NCBI GenBank assembly: GCA_944381295.1
Contig: CALWKP010000189.1
Location: 1-13,889, forward strand
DNA length: 13,889 nt
Source of the DNA: an uncultured Clostridia bacterium
Lineage (GTDB): Bacteria; Bacillota; Clostridia; Oscillospirales; Acutalibacteraceae
Direction of reading: 5' to 3'
The notes under the pieces are model-generated. The model ran no database searches. It was not told the DNA's origin and saw only the letters and a program-made list of their open reading frames with translations. Position 1 is the first letter of the stretch, and each line of letters starts with the position of its first letter. The position numbers were made by a program, and so were the translations under genes. Below are positions 1-6,429 of the stretch, piece by piece.

Positions 1-23
1 TGAGCAGTGTAATATTCGCATAT

Positions 24-124
24 AGTTTTTAGCGCGGGCATCTTGGCCTGATGCTATCATTAAGCCGGGCGGAGGCTACGACGCGTGCGCGATCTGCCCA
101 CCGCAGGTGCGGAAATCAAAGATT
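24..124. repeat. 101-bp direct repeat, copy 1
   Basis: This segment is identical base for base to 268-368, a period of 244 bp. Upstream of base 24 the similarity continues in degraded form to the window edge (1-23 against 245-267), so the true unit probably starts before the window. It contains the module ACCGCAGGTGCGG and ends in a hairpin, GGAAATC-AAA-GATTTCC (111-127). The reverse strand is open for translation, but the peptides carry no recognisable domain. I read it as an intergenic repeat, not a gene. Confidence 0.9.
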
Positions 125-231
125 TCCGACGGCTGAGAAAACATTGCGACGCAGACAAAAAAACGATTTGTCGTTTTTTGTCTAAGGTAAGCAAATCTGG
201 CGATTTGCCTGATGCGTCTAAATGTTTTACC
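111..231. repeat. Cluster of small palindromes between the direct repeats
   Basis: Three hairpins lie in a row: GGAAATC/GATTTCC (111-127, 3-nt loop); a stem of 13 pairs with one bulged A (153-166 with 171-183, loop TTTG); and GCAAATC/GATTTGC (191-208, 4-nt loop). The last two sit inside a larger imperfect inverted repeat (about 138-152 against 214-228, 12 of 15 positions matching). None has a terminal T-run placed like a terminator. The arrangement resembles mosaic palindromic intergenic elements; the family is not identified. Confidence 0.7.
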
Positions 232-267
232 ACTGACCCGCAGGTGCGCAGCACAATAACCGCACAA

Positions 268-368
268 AGTTTTTAGCGCGGGCATCTTGGCCTGATGCTA
301 TCATTAAGCCGGGCGGAGGCTACGACGCGTGCGCGATCTGCCCACCGCAGGTGCGGAAATCAAAGATT
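268..368. repeat. 101-bp direct repeat, copy 2
   Basis: Perfect copy of 24-124. After base 368 the copies diverge at once: copy 1 goes on into the hairpin arm GATTTCC, whereas copy 2 reads GATTACC, so its terminal hairpin is broken. The exact identity suggests either recent duplication or active homogenisation. Confidence 0.9.
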
Positions 369-661
369 ACCGTGCCTTCGACGGGCATGCCGGGCGCAGG
401 GTGTTGTGGAGAAAATGACTTTTTTATCACCTGAGAACCATAACACACCCCCGCCAGGAAAAAGCGCGGGAACCAAGGTGATTTTCCGCTGACCGCCGGA
501 CGGAGATCGTGATACAGGCGCCATCTGCTGACCGCAGGTCCGACGGAGAGTTTTGGGTTGCTTTCATAGGACTTCCGGGGCATTGCGTAAAGAAAGGGAT
601 CAAAAAGAAAACACTGGCTGCGAGCCGGTAAAAGTATAAAGATATAGGAAAGCAGGAGTGA
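369..661. other. Non-coding stretch with a decayed repeat module
   Basis: No credible gene is present. At about 514-543 the module GCGC-ATCTGC-ACCGCAGGT-CG of the direct repeat recurs with substitutions, and a related CTGACCGC block occurs at about 489-503. This looks like a third, degraded unit. I found no well-spaced -35/-10 pair for the downstream gene; TATAAA at 635-640 is the only -10-like hexamer and lacks a good -35. Confidence 0.5.
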
Positions 662-667
662 TTGTTT

Positions 668-1477
668 TTGGAGAATAAGGCGTTTGAGCTGATTGCTGAT
701 AAAGTGGAAGAGGCGTTGGCAGAGCAGGGATTCAAGAGACAGGAGAAACTGGAAACAGAAGAGCACGGTGATTATGTTCTGTATCTGGGGGATGCGGTTG
801 CATACAGTGTGTATTATGATAACGAACGGAAAAGGTTCGAGTTGCGGACATGTCCGTTAGAAAAAGAGGCCCCGACAAATAAATGGAAGGGGCTGTCGAT
901 GTGGCTGTATGACCCAGAGAACGATACCGTAAAAGATGCAGAAAGCATTATGACGGACTTCGTAGAAACCATTCAGGGACCAAAGCGTGTTGCGGTAGTA
1001 CAGCAGCAGGCAAAAAAGAAGAAAAAGGATGAAGAAAGTACAAACGATCCCATTTTCTTTTTCAATCGAATGGTAGGGGTATTTCCGGAACTGAAAGAGG
1101 AGATGAATCAGGAAAGAATTACCTATGGACAAGTTCGTCCAGTAACTTTTGCGCGGGAAAAACTTTTGCCGAAGATGGAGGCACTGGCAAAGTCTTATCC
1201 TAATTCTGAACCATTTGACCGGATGTGTACTCTGTTGAATGATATGTACCAGAGCGGGGATATGGATGTCCGATCGATCATTACTATAGTATTGTTAAAC
1301 GGCTTTGGGGATGAAACTGCGCTGGAAAAAGTTTCCGAAAAATTCAGCGAAGATCTCGCGAAGAGCTATAAGCATGCGAAAAAGTATAAAGGAAAGACCG
1401 TCAAGCCGGAAAAGAAGAAAAAACAGTCCAAGATGGCGAAATTCCGTGCAGATACGCTCAATGATATGAAGCGCTGA
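668..1477 (+). CDS. Conserved-looking protein of unknown function, two-part
   Basis: Soluble protein of 269 residues with no signal peptide or membrane segment. Residues 1 to about 112 form an acidic alpha/beta-looking part with aromatic strand segments (DYVLYL, AYSVYY, LSMWLYD). A lysine-rich linker with five consecutive K (116-120) follows, then a helical second half (about 126-240) with FFNRMVGVFPELKEEM, ITYGQVRPVTFAREKLLP and DMDVRSIITIVLLNG, and a very basic C-terminal tail. It recalls an uncharacterised family common in clostridia, possibly the one named DUF7674, but I cannot confirm this. TTG at 668 is preferred because AGGAG (654-658) lies 9 nt upstream. The in-frame TTG at 662 is only 3 nt from it and would add two residues. 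The gene is monocistronic and ends at a terminator. Function unknown. Confidence 0.8.
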   Translation: MENKAFELIADKVEEALAEQGFKRQEKLETEEHGDYVLYLGDAVAYSVYYDNERKRFELRTCPLEKEAPTNKWKGLSMWLYDPENDTVKDAESIMTDFVETIQGPKRVAVVQQQAKKKKKDEESTNDPIFFFNRMVGVFPELKEEMNQERITYGQVRPVTFAREKLLPKMEALAKSYPNSEPFDRMCTLLNDMYQSGDMDVRSIITIVLLNGFGDETALEKVSEKFSEDLAKSYKHAKKYKGKTVKPEKKKKQSKMAKFRADTLNDMKR

Positions 1478-1512
1478 GCAGATGGCATCTGATAAAAATT
1501 TAGAGTAGCAGA

Positions 1513-1551
1513 AAAGCTGCCGTTGTGGGAAATCCCTGCAACGGCAGCTTT
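1513..1551. terminator. Bidirectional rho-independent terminator
   Basis: Perfect 13-bp stem, AAAGCTGCCGTTG (1513-1525) with CAACGGCAGCTTT (1539-1551), extended inside by GGGA/TCCC. It lies between two convergent genes, and the A and T runs at the stem ends let it work for either strand. Confidence 0.85.
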
Positions 1552-1567
1552 ATCGCGCAATTGTAAA

Positions 1568-2545
1568 TTATGTTTTATTGTTCTTAATGAGCTTGTAAAC
1601 GGCCACGACCGCGGCAAACAGGACAGCAGCAACCGGCCAGATGATCCAAGTCCTTGCCCAGTCGTTTGTGATAAAGCTCCAGGCTAGATAAGCCGCTGTC
1701 ACAACAGGCCAGTAAATAGCCCCGATTTCTTCTTCGAGTTTGTCTTTTTTCTGCTCTTTTGGAGAAAAATCCCCTTCCTGGAGGAGCTTTTGCATGCTTG
1801 ACCAGCGGACGCCCGCGAGGATAAAGAAAACTACGCCGATACCGGCGATCAGAAACATGACCGCTATCATCAGGATCGTTAAAAATTCACTTTTTGCAAG
1901 ATCGCTTGCCAAAAGTGGGATCACGGAAATAATGCACAGGCAGGTGCCTGTGATATTGTATCGGGTATAGGTGTTCCGGAAGGCCTTTTGCTTTTCCAGC
2001 ACCATCCCTTTTACGCCGTATTCCGTATCAAAAATGTCCTTGTTAAGGTATTCATAAGGGGCGTTTTGAAAGCCGCAGGAAATAAAGATCGCGACGGCGA
2101 CGGCTACGGTGATCAACAGGGCGGTTATTCCAATTACCCCGGCCTGGTCTTCTGTGATGCCGTAGGACGAATACTCAGACGCGCCGCCGAGGATAATGAG
2201 GGGGATCACCGAAATAATGCACAAGAATGTGGCAACGGCGATCCTGACGGAAGCTGTTTCTCTCCACGCTAGGAATTCGTTTGCTTCTGCTAGCGTTACG
2301 CGTCTGACAGGAGAATCCGTATTGCTGTCGGTAAATTCCTCGTCCTCAATCTCATCTTTCAATAAGTAATCGGTGGTCACGCCGAATAGCTCGCCGAGTT
2401 GCAATAGCTTTTCAAGGTTTGGCACCGTCTGGGCGCCCTCCCATTTGGCGACCGCCTGACGGGATACATTCATTTTCTCGGCCAGCTCTTCCTGGGACCA
2501 ACCGTTCTTTTTCCTCAATTTGATGATTTTATCCGCTAAAATCAT
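1568..2545 (-). CDS. XRE-family regulator fused to a multi-pass membrane domain
   Basis: The N-terminus is a Cro/C1-type helix-turn-helix (residues about 4-62) with the family signature WSQEELAEKMNVSRQAVAKWE (16-36) and a C-terminal DYLL. An acidic linker leads to about six hydrophobic segments (roughly 98-122, 133-156, 193-213, 220-247, 275-290, 298-318). CIISVIPL occurs in both the first and third membrane segments, suggesting an internal duplication. It probably binds DNA as a dimer and responds to a membrane signal, but target and ligand are unknown. ATG at 2545 is chosen because GGAGGG (2553-2558) lies 7 nt upstream; the ATG at 2560 has no site and overlaps this one. It stands alone, convergent with the gene on its left and divergent from azlCD. 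Confidence 0.9.
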   Translation of the reverse strand: MILADKIIKLRKKNGWSQEELAEKMNVSRQAVAKWEGAQTVPNLEKLLQLGELFGVTTDYLLKDEIEDEEFTDSNTDSPVRRVTLAEANEFLAWRETASVRIAVATFLCIISVIPLIILGGASEYSSYGITEDQAGVIGITALLITVAVAVAIFISCGFQNAPYEYLNKDIFDTEYGVKGMVLEKQKAFRNTYTRYNITGTCLCIISVIPLLASDLAKSEFLTILMIAVMFLIAGIGVVFFILAGVRWSSMQKLLQEGDFSPKEQKKDKLEEEIGAIYWPVVTAAYLAWSFITNDWARTWIIWPVAAVLFAAVVAVYKLIKNNKT

Positions 2546-2598
2546 GGTGTTGCCCTCCATCTGAAAATTTCAAAGATTTGCGATATTTGCTTGCTTTT

Positions 2599-2627
2599 AG
2601 TATAGCAGATAGGGAGGTTGCAGAACA
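2599..2627 (-). promoter_or_regulatory. Sigma-A promoter of the XRE regulator, extended -10
   Basis: On the minus strand TGC precedes TATACT (2599-2604), an extended -10. The hexamer 17 nt upstream (2622-2627, TGTTCT) is a poor -35, as is usual with extended -10 elements. Transcription would start near 2592, leaving a leader of about 45 nt. Confidence 0.55.
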
Positions 2628-2628
2628 T

Positions 2629-2663
2629 CAACCGGCGGCTTGAAATTTGTTAACTGCCGGTTG
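2629..2663. promoter_or_regulatory. Inverted repeat, possible operator
   Basis: CAACCGGC (2629-2636) and GCCGGTTG (2656-2663) form a perfect 8-bp inverted repeat with a 19-bp spacer. The arm centres are 27 bp apart, two to three helical turns. It sits immediately upstream of the -35 region of the XRE gene, in the divergent interval shared with azlC. Autoregulation through this site is inference. Confidence 0.4.
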
Positions 2664-2911
2664 CGTCATGCAGTTTCTTTCCTGATTATAGCAAATCGTT
2701 GGTTATTTCACAAATTTTTTTCGGGAGCCTGTTTTATGAGTTGCTCTGTGATGGAACATCAACAATAATGATTCTCGAGATATCAGGAAATAGGGCTGTT
2801 TTCACTGAGAAACAGGGCGCATCAGTTTCCGGAAGATGAAACGAAGGATTTCTTCTGTCTTCATATTACATATTTAATTTTAATGAAATTTTGTGAAAGG
2901 GGAATCGCGGA

Positions 2912-3610
2912 ATGAAACAATGGAAAAATGCGCTGCGCGCGGCGTTTCCCTGCACCATCCCGGTATTGATGGGCTATCTGTTTGCAGGTATGGCATTTGG
3001 CGTACTATTTCGCAGTAAAGGGTATCATTTTGGATGGGCGGCTCTTATGAGCCTGCTGGTTTACGCAGGGTCGATGCAGTTTGTTGCCGTCAATTTTTTT
3101 GTGCCGGGAATTAGTTTGCTTTCTGTTGCGTTTATGACACTTATGGTGAATATCCGCCACGTCTTTTATGGGTTGTCCATGCTCCGGAAATTTGAGGGGA
3201 TGGGAAAAAAGAAGCTTTATATGATCTTTTCGTTGACGGATGAAACCTATTCGCTGCTTTGTGCAAGCGAACCGCCTCATGGTGTGGACCGGGGATTATT
3301 CTTTTTTTGTATTGCACTACTGGATCAGCTTTATTGGATCGCGGGTTCGATGGCAGGAGGCTTGGCCGGGGAACTGATTACCTTTGATACAACGGGGATC
3401 GACTTTACACTGACGGCATTGTTTGTGGTGATTTTTGTAGAACAGTGGTTGTCAACCAAAAATCATTGGCCCGCGCTGATTGGGCTTGGCGCTGCAGGGA
3501 TATGTTTGGTGATCTTCGGCCAGGAAAACTTTATTTTGCCGTCCATGATCGTGATGCTGTGTGTTTTGATGGCGTTTCGCAAGAAGGAAACGAAGGGGGA
3601 AGAAGCATGA
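2912..3610 (+). CDS. azlC: AzlC-family branched-chain amino acid export permease
   Basis: Large subunit of the two-component AzlCD exporter for branched-chain amino acids and their analogues, in the cytoplasmic membrane. It has 232 residues, the usual family length. Family landmarks are visible: a GYLFAGMAFG segment near residue 21, YAGSMQF (51-57), NIRHVFYGLSM (80-90) and LTDETYSL (108-115), with further hydrophobic helices to about residue 223 and a charged tail. The ATG at 2912 follows AAAGGGG (2897-2902) at good spacing. The stop overlaps the azlD start as ATGA, so the two are translationally coupled. In Bacillus subtilis azlCD is controlled by the Lrp-like AzlB. No such gene lies beside it here, and a role for the neighbouring XRE protein is unproven. 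The substrate is inferred from the family. Confidence 0.93.
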   Translation: MKQWKNALRAAFPCTIPVLMGYLFAGMAFGVLFRSKGYHFGWAALMSLLVYAGSMQFVAVNFFVPGISLLSVAFMTLMVNIRHVFYGLSMLRKFEGMGKKKLYMIFSLTDETYSLLCASEPPHGVDRGLFFFCIALLDQLYWIAGSMAGGLAGELITFDTTGIDFTLTALFVVIFVEQWLSTKNHWPALIGLGAAGICLVIFGQENFILPSMIVMLCVLMAFRKKETKGEEA

Positions 3611-3945
3611 CTTTGGGGGTAGGAGAGTCTGTTTTGGTGATCCTCTTGATCGCTGCGGTGACGTTTTTGACGAGAGCGTTTCCTTTTTTGGTGTTTCCGT
3701 CGGGAAAGCCTGTGCCGCGCACGGTGAAATATTTAGGAGAAGTCCTTCCATCGGCGGTAATCGGGATGCTGGTGGTCTATTGTTTAAAAGGAGTTACACC
3801 TCTGACATGGCCTTATGGAATTCCTGAAATCTTAGCGGTTGCGGCGGTAATCGGGCTGCATGTCTGGAAACGGAACAATTTAATCAGTATTTGTGGGGGA
3901 ACAGCGTTTTATATGGTGTTAGTTCAGGTGTTTTTTTGCAAATAA
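3607..3945 (+). CDS. azlD: AzlD-family branched-chain amino acid export subunit
   Basis: Small membrane subunit (112 residues, typical length) that works with AzlC. About four hydrophobic segments are present, with family landmarks TFLTRAFPF (19-27), LPSAVIGMLVVY (47-58), a WKRN turn (87-90) and GGTAFYM (97-103). The start is the ATG at 3607, inside the ATGA overlap with azlC. The frame stays open further upstream (to 3445), but that part is azlC read out of frame, so the short start is correct. No clear terminator hairpin follows, and the next promoter begins 33 bp after the stop. Confidence 0.93.
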   Translation: MTLGVGESVLVILLIAAVTFLTRAFPFLVFPSGKPVPRTVKYLGEVLPSAVIGMLVVYCLKGVTPLTWPYGIPEILAVAAVIGLHVWKRNNLISICGGTAFYMVLVQVFFCK

Positions 3946-3978
3946 TATAGGAAACGACGGCTTTTTTTGAAAAATATC

Positions 3979-4007
3979 TTGACCTGGGGCAAGGAATATG
4001 GTATGAT
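3979..4007 (+). promoter_or_regulatory. Strong sigma-A promoter of the rpmG-secE-nusG operon
   Basis: TTGACC (3979-3984), a 17-bp spacer, and TATGAT (4002-4007) preceded by an extended -10 TGG. Transcription would start near 4014, giving a leader of about 104 nt before rpmG. Confidence 0.85.
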
Positions 4008-4013
4008 ATTTCT

Positions 4014-4111
4014 ACCTCGGTAAGGGGTTATTTTTTTGCGCCCTTTCACTTTTTCGAGGGAGGCCGTGGCCTCTGCTGGAGAGGCTAATATTTTTCCGTA
4101 GTACGGGAGGT
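4014..4111 (+). promoter_or_regulatory. Structured rpmG leader with mutually exclusive hairpins
   Basis: The leader can fold CCTCG (4015-4019) with CGAGG (4055-4059), enclosing AAGGG (4022-4026) with CCCTT (4041-4045). Two hairpins then compete for GCCTC at 4069-4073. Hairpin A pairs it with GAGGC at 4060-4064. Hairpin B pairs it with GAGGC at 4081-4085, gains further pairs, and is followed by TAATATTTTT, an attenuator-like arrangement. A last small hairpin, CCGT/ACGG (4096-4106), touches the GGGAGGT ribosome binding site (4105-4111). Seen: the complementarities. Inferred: control of transcription by switching A to B. I do not recognise an established leader class. Confidence 0.5.
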
Positions 4112-4117
4112 GCCGAC

Positions 4118-4267
4118 ATGAGAGTCAAAATCACATTAGCTTGCACAGAGTGCAAACAGCGCAACTACTACACGAACAAGAACAAGAAGAACGATCCGGA
4201 CAGGCTTGAGATGAACAAGTACTGCAGATTCTGCAAGAAGCATACCCTTCACAAAGAAACCAAGTAA
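4118..4267 (+). CDS. rpmG: Large-subunit ribosomal protein bL33
   Basis: A 49-residue protein starting MRVKITLACTECKQRNY, a clear bL33. It is the zinc-binding form: CxxC at residues 9 and 12 and a second CxxC at 36 and 39, with the usual basic linker (NKNKKNDPDRLEMNKYC) between. It binds 23S rRNA near the E site of the 50S subunit. Length is normal. The ATG at 4118 follows GGGAGGT (4105-4111). It is the first gene of the operon, 15 nt ahead of secE, the usual place of rpmG in Firmicutes. Confidence 0.96.
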   Translation: MRVKITLACTECKQRNYYTNKNKKNDPDRLEMNKYCRFCKKHTLHKETK

Positions 4268-4282
4268 GGTCGGGAGGAAGTT

Positions 4283-4534
4283 ATGGCAGAAGAAAAAAAG
4301 AAGGCGGCGGAAAGCGGCAAAAAGCCGAATAAGTTTGCCCAAGCCGGGAAAAACAGCATCAAGTTTTTCCGTGACTGCAAGGCGGAAATCAAAAAGATCG
4401 TATGGCCGCAGCCGAAGTTTGTGTTCAAGAACACCGGCGTAGTGCTGGTAACGATTGTGGTGATCGGCCTGTTCATTTTTGGGTTGGACACCTTATTGAT
4501 GTCCCTTTTAGGCCTCTTCATGAATCTTGGCTGA
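4283..4534 (+). CDS. secE: Preprotein translocase subunit SecE
   Basis: Small essential subunit of the SecYEG channel that clamps SecY in the cytoplasmic membrane. It has 83 residues: a charged lysine-rich N-terminal tail, the conserved amphipathic helix ending in AEIKKIVWP (34-42), and one membrane helix (about 52-76). This single-helix form is typical of Gram-positive bacteria. GGGAGG at 4272-4277 precedes the ATG. It lies between rpmG and nusG, as expected. Confidence 0.96.
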   Translation: MAEEKKKAAESGKKPNKFAQAGKNSIKFFRDCKAEIKKIVWPQPKFVFKNTGVVLVTIVVIGLFIFGLDTLLMSLLGLFMNLG

Positions 4535-4561
4535 GGATAACAGGGGATCGGAGGAATTTTG

Positions 4562-5083
4562 ATGCAGGAAAACGCAAAATGGTATGTTGTCCATACCTAC
4601 AGCGGGTATGAGAACAAAGTGGCCTCAAACCTGGAAAAGACGGTGGAGAACCGAAACCTTCATGATTTGATCCAGGAAATCCGTGTTCCGACGGAAACAG
4701 TCACCGAGATCAAGGACAACAAGCGCCGCGACGTGGAACGCAAGATTTTTCCGGGCTATGTGCTGGTCAAGATGATCCTGACGGATGAATCCTGGTATGT
4801 AGTGCGGAACATCCGCGGCTGCACAGGTTTTGTAGGTCCATCCTCCAAACCGATTCCGCTGACGGATGAAGAAGTCGCACGACTTGGTATGGAGAAGAAA
4901 GAGGTAGAGGTTTCTTACAGTGTGGGCGACCATGTCTGTATTACCGACGGCACTCTGGAAGGCTTTGTCGGAATTGTGGAACAGGTCGAAGTCGAAAAGA
5001 ACCGCGTGCGCGTAACAGTCCACATGTTCGGCCGCGAAACACCGGTAGAGCTTGAACTTGATCAGGTAGAACCGGTGGAATGA
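4562..5083 (+). CDS. nusG: Transcription elongation/termination factor NusG
   Basis: Binds RNA polymerase and modulates pausing, Rho-dependent termination and coupling to ribosomes. It has 173 residues. The NGN domain covers about 5-105, with WYVVHTYSGYE (7-17), KIFPGYVLVKM (61-71) and GCTGFVG (86-92). The C-terminal KOW domain covers about 119-172, with VGDHVCITDG (121-130), GFVGIV (134-139) and MFGRETPVELE (155-165). The ATG at 4562 is chosen, with GGAGGA at 4550-4555 and a 6-nt spacer. A TTG one codon earlier is a less likely start. It follows secE by 27 nt in the same operon. Confidence 0.96.
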   Translation: MQENAKWYVVHTYSGYENKVASNLEKTVENRNLHDLIQEIRVPTETVTEIKDNKRRDVERKIFPGYVLVKMILTDESWYVVRNIRGCTGFVGPSSKPIPLTDEEVARLGMEKKEVEVSYSVGDHVCITDGTLEGFVGIVEQVEVEKNRVRVTVHMFGRETPVELELDQVEPVE

Positions 5084-5122
5084 AATCATTGAGGTAATTT
5101 GGCGGGGGACCGCTTAATTATG

Positions 5123-5180
5123 AGGGGCAATGCCCCTGTGGGAGGAGCGGCGCAAGACGTACCGTTCCGCCATCTACCAC
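5123..5180 (+). promoter_or_regulatory. rplK leader: hairpin plus probable L1 operator
   Basis: A hairpin, AGGGGC-AAT-GCCCCT (5123-5137), is followed by a two-helix element. Its outer stem is GTGG (5138-5141) with CCAC (5177-5180). The inner stem is GGAGCGG (5144-5150) with CCGTTCC (5162-5168), including one G-T pair. The internal loop is asymmetric: GA on the 5' side and eight bases on the 3' side. L1 is known to repress its own operon at sites with two short helices and an asymmetric loop. A second element of the same plan precedes rplA. The L1 assignment is inference. Confidence 0.55.
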
Positions 5181-5201
5181 GAATTTTGGAGGTGCAAACA
5201 A

Positions 5202-5627
5202 ATGGCTCAGAAGGTTACGGGCTTCATTAAGCTCCAGATACCTGCCGGTAAAGCTACCCCGGCGCCCCCGGTAGGACCGGCGCTTGGTCAGCACGGCGTC
5301 AACATCATGGCGTTCACAAAAGAATTCAACGAGCGCACAAAAAACGATGTAGGTCTGATTATTCCAGTTGTGATCACGGTGTATGCGGACCGTTCGTTTA
5401 CGTTCATCACAAAGACCCCGCCTGCAGCGGTACTCATTAAGAAGGCATGCGGAATTGAAAGTGGGTCTGGTGTTCCGAACAAGACCAAAGTTGCAAAGAT
5501 TACCCGTGAGCAGGTCAGGAAAATAGCTGAACAGAAGATGCCGGATTTGAATGCGGCGACTGTGGAATCTGCGATGAGCATGATTGCCGGTACAGCACGC
5601 AGCATGGGCATTGAAGTTGTAGATTGA
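5202..5627 (+). CDS. rplK: Large-subunit ribosomal protein uL11
   Basis: Forms the base of the L7/L12 stalk on 23S rRNA, at the GTPase-associated centre. It has 141 residues, the standard length. The N-terminal domain has VTGFIKLQIPAGKATPAPPV (5-24), with the proline pair hit by thiostrepton-type antibiotics, and GPALGQHGVNIM (25-36). The rRNA-binding C-terminal domain is at about 75-141, with KTPPAAVLIKKA (71-82). The ATG at 5202 has GGAGGTG (5188-5194) 7 nt upstream. The frame is open back to 5130, but that part is RNA leader. Confidence 0.97.
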   Translation: MAQKVTGFIKLQIPAGKATPAPPVGPALGQHGVNIMAFTKEFNERTKNDVGLIIPVVITVYADRSFTFITKTPPAAVLIKKACGIESGSGVPNKTKVAKITREQVRKIAEQKMPDLNAATVESAMSMIAGTARSMGIEVVD

Positions 5628-5663
5628 CCACCCGGGTGGGAGGAAAAAATCCGATTTTACCAC
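5628..5663 (+). promoter_or_regulatory. rplA leader: second probable L1 operator with competing palindrome
   Basis: Directly after the rplK stop lies a perfect 12-bp palindrome, CCACCCGGGTGG (5628-5639). Overlapping it is a copy of the rplK-leader plan: GTGG (5636-5639), GA, GGA...TCC (5642-5652), a 3' loop, and CCAC (5660-5663). It shares GTGGGAGGA, TCCG and TACCAC with the first copy. The CCAC of the palindrome competes with the downstream CCAC for GTGG, so two folds exclude each other. The function is inferred. Confidence 0.5.
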
Positions 5664-5683
5664 TCAACAGGGAGGATTAGACG

Positions 5684-6376
5684 ATGAAACACGGTAAAAA
5701 ATATGTTGACAGCGCAAAGCTGATCGACCGCGCAAAACTGTATGATCCGAACGAGGCGCTGGATCTTTGTGTAAAGACCGGCACCGCGAAGTTCGACGAG
5801 ACCATAGAAGTACACGTAAAACTGGGCGTTGACAGCCGTCATGCAGACCAGCAGGTCCGCGGCGCGATCGTCCTGCCGAACGGTACAGGTAAAACTGTGC
5901 GTGTTCTGGCAATCTGCAAAGCTGATAAGGCGAAAGATGCTGAAGAGGCTGGAGCAGAGTATGTCGGTGCAGAAGAAATGGTCCAGAAGATCCAGAACGA
6001 AGGCTGGATGGATTTTGACGTGCTGATTACCAGCCCGGATATGATGGGGATGGTTGGCCGTCTTGGTAAGATCCTTGGTCCGCGCGGCTTGATGCCGAAC
6101 CCCAAGGCAGGTACTGTGACCATGGATATCGGCAAAGCTGTAAAAGAAGCGAAAGCCGGTAAGATTGAGTACCGTCTTGACAAGACCAACATCATCCACT
6201 GCCCGATCGGGAAGGTTTCCTTTGGCACTGAGAAGCTGCAGGAGAACTTTGACACCCTGCTCAGCGCTATCGTAAAGGCAAACCCAGCTGCGGCAAAAGG
6301 ACAGTATATCCGTTCTTGCGTAGTAGCGTCCACGATGGGTCCTGGCGTGAGGATCAATCCGAACAAGGTTGGCTGA
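5684..6376 (+). CDS. rplA: Large-subunit ribosomal protein uL1
   Basis: Binds the mobile L1 stalk of 23S rRNA, helps release E-site tRNA, and in many bacteria represses its own mRNA. It has 230 residues, standard length. Hallmarks are the VKLGVD strand (45-50), RGAIVLPNGTGK (59-70), the signature GKILGPRGLMPNPKAGTVT (128-146), and IEYRLDK (161-167). AGGGAGGA at 5669-5676 precedes the ATG at 5684. Paired with rplK. No terminator separates it from the rplJ promoter that begins 19 nt after its stop, so read-through into rplJL is possible. Confidence 0.97.
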   Translation: MKHGKKYVDSAKLIDRAKLYDPNEALDLCVKTGTAKFDETIEVHVKLGVDSRHADQQVRGAIVLPNGTGKTVRVLAICKADKAKDAEEAGAEYVGAEEMVQKIQNEGWMDFDVLITSPDMMGMVGRLGKILGPRGLMPNPKAGTVTMDIGKAVKEAKAGKIEYRLDKTNIIHCPIGKVSFGTEKLQENFDTLLSAIVKANPAAAKGQYIRSCVVASTMGPGVRINPNKVG

Positions 6377-6394
6377 TTTTAAAGTAGCCAAGCC

Positions 6395-6423
6395 TTGACA
6401 AACAGGAATGTTTGTGTTATTCT
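6395..6423 (+). promoter_or_regulatory. Sigma-A promoter of rplJL
   Basis: TTGACA (6395-6400, consensus), a 17-bp spacer, and TATTCT (6418-6423). Transcription would start near 6430, just before the L10 leader structure. Confidence 0.85.
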
Positions 6424-6429
6424 AAATAA

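Larger units (their letters stand above)
2561..2911. other. Divergent intergenic region
   Basis: This holds the minus-strand promoter and inverted repeat given separately. On the plus side, TTCTTC (2850-2855) and TTTAAT (2873-2878) are 17 bp apart in an AT-rich stretch and are the best candidate promoter for azlC, though the -35 is weak. A small CTGTTT/AAACAG hairpin (2796-2815) has no T-run. I see no small gene. Confidence 0.4.

Noticed and set aside
1..368. Possible CRISPR array
   Set aside because: Only two 101-bp repeats separated by 143 bp; length, number and spacing do not fit CRISPR and no cas gene is present.
320..766. 148-codon minus-strand frame
   Set aside because: It crosses the repeat copy and runs into the next gene, with no ribosome binding site and no domain. 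A chance frame over repeat DNA.
3946..4117. tRNA gene near secE, as found in some Firmicutes
   Set aside because: No cloverleaf or TTC-loop consensus is visible; the interval is a promoter and leader.
5130..5201. N-terminal extension of rplK from an upstream ATG
   Set aside because: The region folds as an RNA leader, the conserved L11 start is MAQKVTGF at 5202, and the ribosome binding site fits that start.
5657..6391. 244-codon frame antisense to rplA
   Set aside because: A shadow of the highly biased rplA codons. No ribosome binding site or known domain.
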